The notes beneath the pieces were generated by a model. It was given only the letters and a program-made list of their open reading frames with translations. It made no database searches and was not told where the DNA came from. From Stenotrophomonas sp. SY1 (GTDB taxonomy: Bacteria; Pseudomonadota; Gammaproteobacteria; Xanthomonadales; Xanthomonadaceae): a DNA stretch of 64,000 nucleotides. The position numbers were made by a program, and so were the translations under genes. The stretch is from the NCBI RefSeq assembly GCF_021202945.1, contig NZ_JAJOYR010000001.1, positions 310,001 to 374,000 on the forward strand, given 5' to 3'. Shown piece after piece: positions 52,839 through 60,807 of the stretch. Position 1 is the stretch's first letter. Every line of letters starts with the position of its first letter.

Positions 52839-53777
52839 TCAACCGGCGCGCTGCGCCTCGTAGGCCTGCAGATGGCAGTACGCCGTCTGCAGCAGCGGTG
52901 CCGCCTGGCCGGCGGCGAGCGCACGTTCGAGCATGTCGCCGACGATGTGCGCCGCTTCCACGCGCTGGCCGGCTTCCAGATCACGCAGCATCGAAGCCTT
53001 GATCGGTGAGCCGGGCTTGGTTACCGCCGTCAGCGCGATGTCCTGTGCTTTCTGGGGAATCGGCTGCCCGGCCTGCGCCGCAACGGCCAGGCATTCGTTG
53101 TACAACGCCTGCATGAAGGCAGTGCCGTGGTCGGTGGCGACGATGTTGCCGACGTCGGCACGCATCAGGCAGGTGCCGGCGGCCAACGCGGTGAGGAAGG
53201 TGTACTTGATCCACTGCTCCTGGGCGATATCCGTCGAAGCGACGTGATCCAGGCTGGCGCTTTCACACGCCGCCGCCAGGGAAGCAACGCGCGCACTGAT
53301 CGCACCGCCGTCGCGTTCGCCGAAGGTGAGTTTGGCCGGCTTGTCCAGATGCAGCACCGCGCCATCATCGGCCTTGGTCGCGCTGATGAAGCACAGCCCG
53401 CCCAGCACGTTGTCGCGACCGAAGCGTGCGTCCAGTGCAGCGTAGTGGCGTAGGCCATTGAGAATCGGCAGCACGGTGGTGTTGGCACCCACGGCCGGGG
53501 CAATCGCCTCGATGGAGCTGTCCAGGTCGTAGGCCTTGCAGCTGAGGATCACCAGGTCGAACGGCCGCGCCTGCGCAAGTTGCGGCAATGCATCGGCGGT
53601 GACATGCGCTACCGGGAATGCGGCATCGCCGAGCGGGCTGCGGATCACCAATCCATCGCGATCCAGCTGTGCGGCGCGGTTGGGCCGCACCAGGAAGGTC
53701 ACATCGACACCGGCCTGCGCCAGGCGACCACCAAAGTAACCGCCGGTACCGCCGGCGCCGAGAATCAGGATACGCAT
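52839..53777 (-). CDS. panE: 2-dehydropantoate 2-reductase
   Basis: A 312-residue NADPH-dependent ketopantoate reductase for pantothenate synthesis (or a close paralogue). MRILILGAGGTGGYFGGRL carries the GxGxxG-type motif at the N-terminus; VTFLVRPNRAAQL and LKAYDL-like SCKAYDLDSSI follow. The catalytic Lys is likely in QWIKYTFLTALAAGT, and PGSPIKASMLRDLEAG is the typical C-terminal block. The start at 53777 fits the Rossmann fold; the open frame upstream does not. Confidence 0.9.
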   Translation of the reverse strand: MRILILGAGGTGGYFGGRLAQAGVDVTFLVRPNRAAQLDRDGLVIRSPLGDAAFPVAHVTADALPQLAQARPFDLVILSCKAYDLDSSIEAIAPAVGANTTVLPILNGLRHYAALDARFGRDNVLGGLCFISATKADDGAVLHLDKPAKLTFGERDGGAISARVASLAAACESASLDHVASTDIAQEQWIKYTFLTALAAGTCLMRADVGNIVATDHGTAFMQALYNECLAVAAQAGQPIPQKAQDIALTAVTKPGSPIKASMLRDLEAGQRVEAAHIVGDMLERALAAGQAAPLLQTAYCHLQAYEAQRAG

Positions 53778-53850
53778 GAGATCGAACGTCCATCCATCAA
53801 CGGGAAACGAGTGCGGCCATGATAGGCGCAAGCGGCAGCACGATGCGCCC

Positions 53851-53970
53851 CTGTAGGAGCGGCGTGAGCCGCGAAGCTGATGGTGCTGCGGCTACCAGAA
53901 CAACTGCAATTGCAGATGAAAAGGTGGGTGGAACCATTATCAGCTTCGCGGCTCACGCCGCTCCTACAAG
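53851..53970. repeat. Long inverted repeat with TGTAGGAGCGGC arms
   Basis: Arms of about 30 bp (starting TGTAGGAGCGGCGTGAGCCG at 53852 and ending CGGCTCACGCCGCTCCTACA near 53968) are perfect inverted copies and enclose about 50 bp. The arm sequence is a widespread intergenic repeat in xanthomonads and pseudomonads. It fills the gap between panE and the ABC permease gene. Confidence 0.85.
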
Positions 53971-53994
53971 AGCGCAACAACAGAAGCGCAAAAG

Positions 53995-54020
53995 CAAACG
54001 GCGCCTTTCGGCGCCGTTTG
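53995..54020 (-). terminator. Rho-independent terminator of the ABC transporter operon
   Basis: A perfect 11-bp stem (CAAACGGCGCC with GGCGCCGTTTG, loop TTTC) lies 20 bases after the permease stop. On the minus strand TTTGCTTTTG follows. Confidence 0.8.
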
Positions 54021-54040
54021 TGCAGAACAACCCAGCCAGT

Positions 54041-54859
54041 TCAGCTGCGCAGGCCAACACCACGCTTGAGCAGCCACAGCGCCAGTGCGGTGAGTGCGGC
54101 GACAAAGCCCAGCATCAGCGCATAGGAAATCCACAATGGCACGTCGCTGCTGCCCAGCAGGCCATAGCGGAAGGCGTTGACCATGTAGAAGATCGGGTTG
54201 GCGTGGGTCATTGCCTGTGCCCAGCCCGGCAGCAGCGTGACCGAATAGAACACGCCGCCCAGGTAGGTCAGCGGGGTCAGGATGAAGGTCGGCACGATCG
54301 CCACGTCATCGAACTTCTTGGCGTAGACGGCGTTGATGAAGCCGGCCAGCGAGAAGATCGTGGCGCCCAGCAGCACCGTGCTCAGCGTCACCAGCGGATG
54401 CGGGATGCGCACCGGGGTGAAGAACATGGCGATGATCAGCACGATCACGCCGACCATCAAGCCGCGCAGCACCGCACCGGCGACATAGCCGCCCAGGATC
54501 ACCCAGTTGGGCATCGGGCTGACCAGCAGTTCCTCGATGTGACGGCCGAACTTGGCGCCGAAGAACGAGGAGCTGATGTTGCCGTAGCTGTTCTGGATCA
54601 CGCTCATCATCACCAGGCCCGGCACGATGAACTGCATGTAGCTGTAGCCGCCCATCGGCCCGATCTTGGAGCCGATCAGGCCACCGAAGATCAGGAAGTA
54701 CAGGGTCATGGTGATGGCCGGCGGCACCAGCGTCTGGCCCCAGATGCGCAGGATGCGGTTGACCTCGCGGCGCACGATGGTGCCCAGCGCGACCCAGTTG
54801 CGTTGGCCGTTGCTCGGCACGTCGGCGCCGTCGACGTGCTTGGTGATAGGCGTGTTCAT
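54041..54859 (-). CDS. ABC-2 type transporter permease (YadH-like)
   Basis: A 272-residue inner membrane permease with six hydrophobic segments (MTLYFLIFGGLIGSKIG, YMQFIVPGLVMMSVIQNSYG, GAVLRGLMVGVIVLIIAMF and others). The conserved ABC-2 block LTPLTYLGGVFYSVTLLPG is present. It pairs with the ATPase encoded just upstream (4-base ATGA overlap). YadGH-type pairs probably export a lipid or drug; the substrate is unknown. Confidence 0.92.
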   Translation of the reverse strand: MNTPITKHVDGADVPSNGQRNWVALGTIVRREVNRILRIWGQTLVPPAITMTLYFLIFGGLIGSKIGPMGGYSYMQFIVPGLVMMSVIQNSYGNISSSFFGAKFGRHIEELLVSPMPNWVILGGYVAGAVLRGLMVGVIVLIIAMFFTPVRIPHPLVTLSTVLLGATIFSLAGFINAVYAKKFDDVAIVPTFILTPLTYLGGVFYSVTLLPGWAQAMTHANPIFYMVNAFRYGLLGSSDVPLWISYALMLGFVAALTALALWLLKRGVGLRS

Positions 54860-55809
54860 GCGGCGGGAGTCTCCAGGTTGCCGGTCAGGCGCACGAACAG
54901 CTCTTCCAGGCGGTTGCTCTTGGTGCGCATCGAACGCACGCGGATGCCGGCGGCATTGAGCGCCTCGAACACGCGGTTCAGGTCCATCGCGCGCGGCATG
55001 TCGATGTCCAGCGTGTGGCTGTCAGTAGCGATCAGCGTGGCGCCTTCGATGTGCGGCAGCTGCGCGGGCAACTGGCCGTCGATGTCGAACAGGAAGCCTT
55101 CCACGTCCAGCTTGGCCAGCAGGCTGCGCATCGGGCCCTGCTCGACGATGCGGCCATGGTTGATGATGGCCAGGTTGCGGCACAGCTGCTCGGCTTCTTC
55201 CAGGTAATGCGTGGTCAGGATGATGGTGGTGCCGGCGGCGTTGATTTCCTGCAGCGTCTTCCACATGTCGCGGCGGATTTCGATGTCCACGCCGGCGGTG
55301 GGTTCGTCGAGGATCAGCAGGCGCGGCCGGGTCATCATCGCGCGGGCGATCATCAACCGGCGCTTCATGCCGCCCGACAGCGTGCGGCTCATCATCTGCG
55401 CCTTGTTCCACAGATGCGCACGCTTGAGTTCTTCCTCGGCACGCGCCTCGGCCTGGGCACGCTCGATGCCGTAGAAGCCGGCATAGTTGACCAGGATGTC
55501 GAAGGGCTTCTCGAACAGGTTGAAGTTGATCTCCTGCGGCACCAGCCCGATCAGCCGCATCGTGGCGCTGCGCTCGGCCACCAGATCGGTGCCGAACACC
55601 TCCACCTGGCCTTCACTGAGGTTGACCAGCGAGGAGACGATGCCGATCAAGGTGGACTTGCCGGCGCCATTGGGGCCGAGCAGGGCAAAGAAGTCGCCGG
55701 GGGCGACTTCCAGGCTGACGCCCTTGAGCGCCTGCACGCCGTTGTCGTAGGTTTTGCGCAGATCGTGGACGCGCAACGCCGGCGCCACTGGGGAAGTACG
55801 GGAATCCAA
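54856..55809 (-). CDS. ABC transporter ATP-binding protein (YadG-like)
   Basis: A 317-residue ATPase that drives the YadH-like permease. Walker A LLGPNGAGKST, Q-loop LVPQEIN, signature LSGGMKRRL, Walker B LLILDEPTAGVD and the switch His in TTHYLEE are all intact. The C-terminal 80 residues form an extra domain common in YadG-type subunits. The start is a TTG at 55809 and is uncertain; an in-frame GTG lies 21 bases inside. Confidence 0.92.
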   Translation of the reverse strand: MDSRTSPVAPALRVHDLRKTYDNGVQALKGVSLEVAPGDFFALLGPNGAGKSTLIGIVSSLVNLSEGQVEVFGTDLVAERSATMRLIGLVPQEINFNLFEKPFDILVNYAGFYGIERAQAEARAEEELKRAHLWNKAQMMSRTLSGGMKRRLMIARAMMTRPRLLILDEPTAGVDIEIRRDMWKTLQEINAAGTTIILTTHYLEEAEQLCRNLAIINHGRIVEQGPMRSLLAKLDVEGFLFDIDGQLPAQLPHIEGATLIATDSHTLDIDMPRAMDLNRVFEALNAAGIRVRSMRTKSNRLEELFVRLTGNLETPAA

Positions 55810-55883
55810 GCTCGGGCCTTCGCGCCGGGTATGCGGCGCTGGATGAGTGCAGGTCGGCCATTATAGGTGCCCGGAGGGTCCCG

Positions 55884-56007
55884 GCCCGGTTACACACTGT
55901 TTCTTGTGGCGGCACAATTTTGCCCGGAACCGGCCTGCCATGGCCGGGCGGTGCCGGTATCATGTGAGCCCCCGCGGCACCTGCCCGGTTACACACTGTT
56001 TCTCGTG
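55884..56007. repeat. Direct duplication of 25 bp before the ferredoxin reductase gene
   Basis: GCCCGGTTACACACTGTTTC plus T/C-GTG occurs at 55884-55908 and again at 55983-56007 with one mismatch, 99 bp apart. The second copy ends in the GTG used as start codon; the first also ends in an in-frame GTG. Confidence 0.85.
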
Positions 56008-56754
56008 CCTGTCCAATTCCCCCTCAAGCTGGTCGGCCGGCGCATGCTGGCGCCCACCGTCGGTCACTATCAGTTCGTCCGTGATGACGGCCAGCCGCTG
56101 GATTTCCTGCCCGGGCAGTTCATCCAGGTGCATTTCAGCTACGCCGATGGCACCGCCACCAAGCGCAGCTACTCGCTGGCAACCATTCATGACCACGCGC
56201 TGGGGCCGGGCGATGCGGTGGATATCGCGGTCAGTTTCGTGCCCGGCGGTGCGGCTACCGCGCTGTTTGAAGGCCTGGAGCTGGGTGGCCACATCAGTGG
56301 CAGCGGCCCGTTCGGGCGTTTCTGCCTGAACCCGGGCGACCACAATGCCCGTTACCTGCTGATCGCCACCGGCACCGGCGTCACTCCGTACCGCTCGATG
56401 CTGCCGCAGCTGCGCCAGGCCATCGAGCAGCGCGGCGTGGAGGTGGTGCTGCTGCAGGGCGCGCGCACGCCTGAGGAACTGCTGTACAGCGAGGATTTCC
56501 GCGCGTTCGCCGAAAGCACGCCGGGTTTCCGCTACATGCCGTGCCTGTCGCGTGAACTGCCGGCCGACCCGCATCCGGATGTACGCCAGGGCTACGTACA
56601 GCAGCAACTGGCCGAAATCGACCCGGACCCGGCACGCGACATCGCCTACCTGTGCGGCAACCCGGACATGGTCGATGCCTGCGCCGAGCTGTTGAAGGCA
56701 GCCGGCCTGCCGCCAGCGCAGATCCGGCGTGAGAAGTACGTCAGCAGCAAGTAA
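56005..56754 (+). CDS. fpr: Ferredoxin/flavodoxin-NADP reductase family protein
   Basis: A 249-residue FAD- and NAD(P)H-binding oxidoreductase. FAD residues are in KRSYSLAT (the RxYS motif), the pyrophosphate loop in GHISGSGPFGRF, and NADP binding in LIATGTGVTPYRSML; the C-terminal CGNPDMVDACAELL is typical of this family. It could reduce ferredoxin or flavodoxin. The GTG start lies in a duplicated leader; ATG 56044 would remove 13 residues. Symbol is tentative because FNR-like proteins are diverse. Confidence 0.85.
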   Translation: MPVQFPLKLVGRRMLAPTVGHYQFVRDDGQPLDFLPGQFIQVHFSYADGTATKRSYSLATIHDHALGPGDAVDIAVSFVPGGAATALFEGLELGGHISGSGPFGRFCLNPGDHNARYLLIATGTGVTPYRSMLPQLRQAIEQRGVEVVLLQGARTPEELLYSEDFRAFAESTPGFRYMPCLSRELPADPHPDVRQGYVQQQLAEIDPDPARDIAYLCGNPDMVDACAELLKAAGLPPAQIRREKYVSSK

Positions 56755-57472
56755 GCCGGCGGTGTCGGCCTGCCGCCTGGGCTTCACGGCGGAGTAGACC
56801 GTGGTCGGAGCAATCCGCTGCGAATGCCCCGTTGCTGGAACATCGATGATCGCTCTGTGCACTGCGCCGTTCTCGGGAGCTCGCAGCTCTGCTCACGCTT
56901 CCATGATGGTCCTCATGGTGAACGGGCGATGCAGCTTCCGGCGGGCGGCAAGGGCATCAACAACGCAACCGGGTGGCTGGTGTGTTTGTCCCGGCTATCA
57001 GCCGCTTCTGTCAGTAGCGGCACATCAGGAACCTCTGGCCAACCAGTCCTGCCTCCTCGTTGCCTGCGAGGGGAATAGACGATTGGCTCCGAGCCAGCAG
57101 ACGGCTGTGATGCGTTCAATCGCATCAGCTACGTACTGATATAGGCCGAGTCCTATGCTTGCGCCCCCCCTCCTGGGGCCCGCCTGATCGTTGTCTGTGA
57201 TCAGGCCTGAAACAATTGCGCCATCGCATTGCAGTGGGCTGAGAAGTGTCCGCTGAAGCAGACACTCCAGGGATTGGTATGTGCTTTTCGATCCGCCTTG
57301 AGGAAGTGCTTTGAGCGCTGCTTGGCCTCACCGAACCCATCAGGCTTGTTTGAAGGGTGCAGTAAGTGCTCAGGACGATGCTGGACTTTCCGTCGGATTC
57401 GTCTCGCAGTCTGCTCTTCGATAGCAGGGATGCGTTTGCGAAGTTGATTGTTTACAAATCCGAGAGGCATTA
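56755..57472. other. Long gap with no supported gene
   Basis: 718 bp of less GC-rich sequence. A stem-loop GCCTGATC/GATCAGGC is at 57182-57206 and a C-run with GGGG pairing at about 57164-57180. Short frames exist on both strands but none has a ribosome site or known similarity. It may hold the promoter of the adhesin gene at 57473 and decayed sequence. Confidence 0.5.
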
Positions 57473-58492
57473 ATGAAAAATTTCCGCAAGATCCTCAAGA
57501 ACCTCGTCTTCGTGGCCGCGTTAGTCGGCGCGAATGCAGGTGCCATGGCTGCGGTTACGTGTACTTCGGCGCCGTCGGGCATTTACCGCGTGCCGATCAG
57601 TACGCCGAGCAGCATTGCAATCGACCCGGATGTTGACGATGGCACGGTCCTGAAGATCCTGACCTTCAATAACAGGCCTTCCGGATTTCCGACAGTTACC
57701 TGCAAGAACGGCAGCACCAACGTTTCTCCCATCAGCCTCCGGTATGCAATGGTCACCGGAGCCCTGCAGACCGACGGAATTACCTACGCCAGCGGGATAG
57801 ATGGCATCGGATTGAGGCTGATGACTCCGGGCGGGGCATACCTTCCACGGACCGTGGCGAGCCAAGTCGCGCCATTCCAACCGGGGATTGACGGCACCGC
57901 TCAACTGTTAATCGTCAAGATCGGAGCTATTTCCGGAAAGGGCGTTTTGGGGGCGAAGAGGGTCGCGGAGGTCCGCACGGGGCCGACGTCCGGCGACTAC
58001 CTGTACACGTCCTATGAGCTTGCAGGTGCCGTGGAGATCGTCCCGCAGAAGCCGACGTGCTCTGTTACCAACTCCGTCATCCCGGTTTCCATGATGCCGG
58101 AACAGCATCTGCCATTCACGGGTGTTGGCAGTACTTCCCGCGAGGTGCCATGGGCAATCAAGCTGAGTTGCGGCGGCGGGTTGGCAGGCTCGTCCGTAGC
58201 CGTCTTCGGCGTGCTGACGGATGCGGCCAATCCAATGAACAGGTCTGACATGCTGCCGTTGAGTGCCGATTCCTCCGCCAAAGGCATCGCGATCCAGGTG
58301 CTGCGTGAAGGCAAGTTGATCCACTTCGGACCGGACTCGGCTGAGGCGGAGGTCGAAAATCAATGGGCTGGTGGACGTGCCCCGAACGGTACTTACAGCA
58401 TTCCATTTACGTCACGCTACGTGCAGACCGAGCACCTGGTAACTTCGGGTACAGCCAATGCGCGTGCCACTTTCACGCTCAGCTATCGATAA
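57473..58492 (+). CDS. Fimbrial tip adhesin (chaperone-usher type)
   Basis: A 339-residue secreted protein. Signal peptide 1-26 (KNLVFVAALVGANAGAMA) is followed by an N-terminal lectin-like domain (about 28-180, with two conserved cysteines) and a C-terminal pilin domain (about 190-339) with CGGGLAGSSVAVFGVLTDAA, RYVQTEHLVTSGTANARA and the donor-strand end FTLSYR. This is the FimH/MrkD-type build. GAGAGG lies 6 bases before ATG. No usher, chaperone or major pilin gene is adjacent, so it depends on a system elsewhere. Confidence 0.87.
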   Translation: MKNFRKILKNLVFVAALVGANAGAMAAVTCTSAPSGIYRVPISTPSSIAIDPDVDDGTVLKILTFNNRPSGFPTVTCKNGSTNVSPISLRYAMVTGALQTDGITYASGIDGIGLRLMTPGGAYLPRTVASQVAPFQPGIDGTAQLLIVKIGAISGKGVLGAKRVAEVRTGPTSGDYLYTSYELAGAVEIVPQKPTCSVTNSVIPVSMMPEQHLPFTGVGSTSREVPWAIKLSCGGGLAGSSVAVFGVLTDAANPMNRSDMLPLSADSSAKGIAIQVLREGKLIHFGPDSAEAEVENQWAGGRAPNGTYSIPFTSRYVQTEHLVTSGTANARATFTLSYR

Positions 58493-58565
58493 AAGCAGCA
58501 TGGCTGTATTAGCCACTGGACAACCCAGTGGCTTTCCGATCACGTGACGCCAGAAGGAATCGCGC

Positions 58566-58868
58566 ATGAAATATCTGCTCCAGGTTGATTTCCCCTACGC
58601 AGGTCCGTGGGGCATCGAGATGGCGACGGCAATGCAGGACCTGGCCGCCTCGATCGCCACGGAGAAGGGGCTGATCTGGAAGATATGGACCGAGGACGCG
58701 GCGAGCGGACGTGCCGGTGGCGTCTATCTCTTCCAGAGCAGGGAAGAGGCGCAGGCCTATCTCGACATGCACGCCGCGCGGCTGGCAACGTTCGGTATTC
58801 CCGAAGTGCGGGGCATGATCTTCGAGGTCAACGAAGCACTGTCGGCCATCGACCGGGCGCCGCTGTAG
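58566..58868 (+). CDS. YdhR family monooxygenase-like protein
   Basis: A 100-residue dimeric alpha-beta barrel protein closely matching E. coli YdhR in length and pattern (LLQVDFPYAGPWGIEMA, LIWKIWTEDAASGRAGGVYLF, AYLDMHAARLATFGI, IFEVNEALSAID). YdhR is called a putative monooxygenase; its function is not settled. AAGGA precedes the ATG. It lies between the two adhesin genes, which is unusual company. Confidence 0.87.
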   Translation: MKYLLQVDFPYAGPWGIEMATAMQDLAASIATEKGLIWKIWTEDAASGRAGGVYLFQSREEAQAYLDMHAARLATFGIPEVRGMIFEVNEALSAIDRAPL

Positions 58869-59775
58869 GACCCCCCGAGGAAAAGGCCGGGGCGGGCAAG
58901 GCGATTGCAGTTGCGCCAGGAGCCATCCTGATTGCCGATGCCCGGCTGACCTGATCCGGTGTCGGTGGCATACCGGAGTGCACGTGCCCGGTCCGTCGCA
59001 TCGGCATGAACTCCCGCTCCCTGCGCCGCACGCCAAGCACGCGGCTCTGTCGTGCGATCCGCCGCTGTCCCGACCGCAGATGATGCTTCCCGCACGTTGG
59101 GTTGCAATGATCGGCGCGGGTGTTCGATCAGCGTGTCCGGCGCTAGCTCTGATCGCAGGGAACGTCCTGCGTCATGCCGTTCCTGCAGGCCCAGCGGACC
59201 GGCGCCTCGTCGGCAGCCGCGCTGCGGTTGTCGGCCGGATCATCATTGCTTGGTCACACCGGGCACCGCGTCGATCCGGTCCAGTTCTCCTGCGACGGCT
59301 TCGGCTTCCGTCTGCTCGCACGCGAGGGCGGCTGGTCTTCGAGCAGGACGTGACGCCTTGATCGTCAGGCCATTCGTCGGCCACGGCCGCCGCGTGGTCG
59401 AGGTGGCTACAACCGCTTGACCCTGCTTCCCATACAGGGCCGCCTTCATCGTCAAGGGCAGCACAGGCGATCCGTGCAACGCGGGCGCAGAGGCGACAAC
59501 GCTGCACATCACCCGGGTCAGGGCACAGCTGCGTGGGCTGAAATCAGGTGTCGCCGGGAAGCTCCATCCACCTTGAGTTGGTCATGGTGCGTTGAGCGGC
59601 ATATTCGGAAAAGCCTGATCGTTGTCGACTACCACGGTTGAAAGAATGGCGCCTCCTCAAGAGGCGTAGCACCACACACGCCAGTCGCCACCGCCGGTGG
59701 TCAGGTTGTCGGGTGTGGGCTCGGGAAGCGGCTTGCTTCCCTTCATTCCATTTCGATCAGGACGCAGGTGCCCGG
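58869..59775. other. Long gap, possibly decayed sequence
   Basis: 907 bp between the YdhR-like gene and the second adhesin with only short overlapping frames on both strands. The longest (59172-59507, 59243-59512 minus; 58978-59361 plus) show no recognisable motif or ribosome site. Coding decay is suspected but I could not identify a parent gene. Confidence 0.45.
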
Positions 59776-60768
59776 ATGAACAGAAGAACATGCACGACCG
59801 CGTGGCCGGTCGTTGTGACCTTGTTGCTGGGTGTCAGCGGCACGGCCATGGGCGAGGTCTGCACCACCAATACCGGTCAGCCGAGTACCTTCGTGATGGC
59901 GCTTCCCGCGAAGATCAACATCGATCCGGATGTCGGCGAGGGCAACGTACTGGCCGATATCAGAGGCACCATGATGCTGCGGTCTCCCACGGAGACCCGC
60001 TGTCCTGGCATCTCCGGTGAGGTCCCGAACAAGTACATGTTGTCCAGCGGCGCCTATCTGGGCGGGAGCATCTATGAGAGTGGAATTCCTGGAGTCGGTG
60101 TACGGTTCTCCTTCAATGAATCCGTGTTTCCTCTGGAGAACAAATTTATCTTTCCCTACATGGACAGCCACAGCTGGCCGGCGCGGCTGCAGTTGGTGAA
60201 GACCGGGCCGATAAGCCAGTCGGGCTCGCTTGCGGGTTTGCGGGGGGGCGCGTACCTGACCAGCAACGGAAACCACGAATGGCGAGTGTTCGTGTTCAGT
60301 GGTGCGACGGATGTGGATGCCGGCAGGCCGACCTGCAGGGTTGTTACGCCATTGGTGCCGGTGCCCATGGGCTCGGCCATGCTGAAGCACTTCAACGGCA
60401 TCGGCAGCACGGTGGGCGGGCAGAGCTTCAAGATCGCCATTTACTGCGAAGGCGGACGCCCGCAGATCTCCACGGCGGTGTACGGATTGCTGATGGACCA
60501 GAACGATCCGCAGAACAGTTCCACCACCTTGTCCCTGAGCAGCGGTTCAACCGCAACCGGGATAGGCATGCAGGTGCTCCATGCCGGTCAGGTGCTGGCT
60601 TATGGCGGAAGTTCCGGCGATCCGGGTGCAGGTGCCCGCTGGTTCGCCGGGCGGACCCGAAACGGCAACTTCGATATTCCGCTGGAGGCACGCTACGTAC
60701 AGACGCAGCCGGTGGTCACTGCAGGAAGCGCCAATGCCAAAGCCGCCTTCGTGCTGAGCTACGAATAA
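59776..60768 (+). CDS. Fimbrial tip adhesin, paralogue of the one at 57473
   Basis: A 330-residue secreted protein with signal peptide 1-25 (WPVVVTLLLGVSGTAMG), an N-terminal domain sharing INIDPDV with the first adhesin, and a C-terminal pilin domain ending FVLSYE, with CEGGRPQISTAVYGLLMDQ and RYVQTQPVVTAGSANAKA. The two proteins align along their length but differ in the putative ligand-binding part. The start at 59776 is the first Met before the signal peptide. No secretion genes are adjacent. Confidence 0.86.
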   Translation: MNRRTCTTAWPVVVTLLLGVSGTAMGEVCTTNTGQPSTFVMALPAKINIDPDVGEGNVLADIRGTMMLRSPTETRCPGISGEVPNKYMLSSGAYLGGSIYESGIPGVGVRFSFNESVFPLENKFIFPYMDSHSWPARLQLVKTGPISQSGSLAGLRGGAYLTSNGNHEWRVFVFSGATDVDAGRPTCRVVTPLVPVPMGSAMLKHFNGIGSTVGGQSFKIAIYCEGGRPQISTAVYGLLMDQNDPQNSSTTLSLSSGSTATGIGMQVLHAGQVLAYGGSSGDPGAGARWFAGRTRNGNFDIPLEARYVQTQPVVTAGSANAKAAFVLSYE

Positions 60769-60769
60769 G

Positions 60770-60807
60770 GCCGCGACGCGCGCGTGTGACGAACACGTCC
60801 GCGCGGC
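60770..60807. terminator. Imperfect hairpin between convergent adhesin and kinase genes
   Basis: GCCGCG...CGTGT pairs with ACACG...CGCGGC around a GACGA loop, with mismatches in the middle of the stem and no T run. It fills the 39-bp gap between the two stop codons and may serve as a bidirectional terminator. Confidence 0.4.

Noticed and set aside
57182-57195. A 14-base match, GCCTGATCGTTGTC, upstream of both adhesin genes (also at 59613-59626)
   Set aside because: Matches of this length are expected several times by chance in 64 kb, and distances to the two start codons differ (291 and 163 bases).
59243-59512. Minus-strand 89-residue frame as a gene remnant
   Set aside because: No ribosome site, no recognisable domain, and overlapping frames of similar length on both strands.
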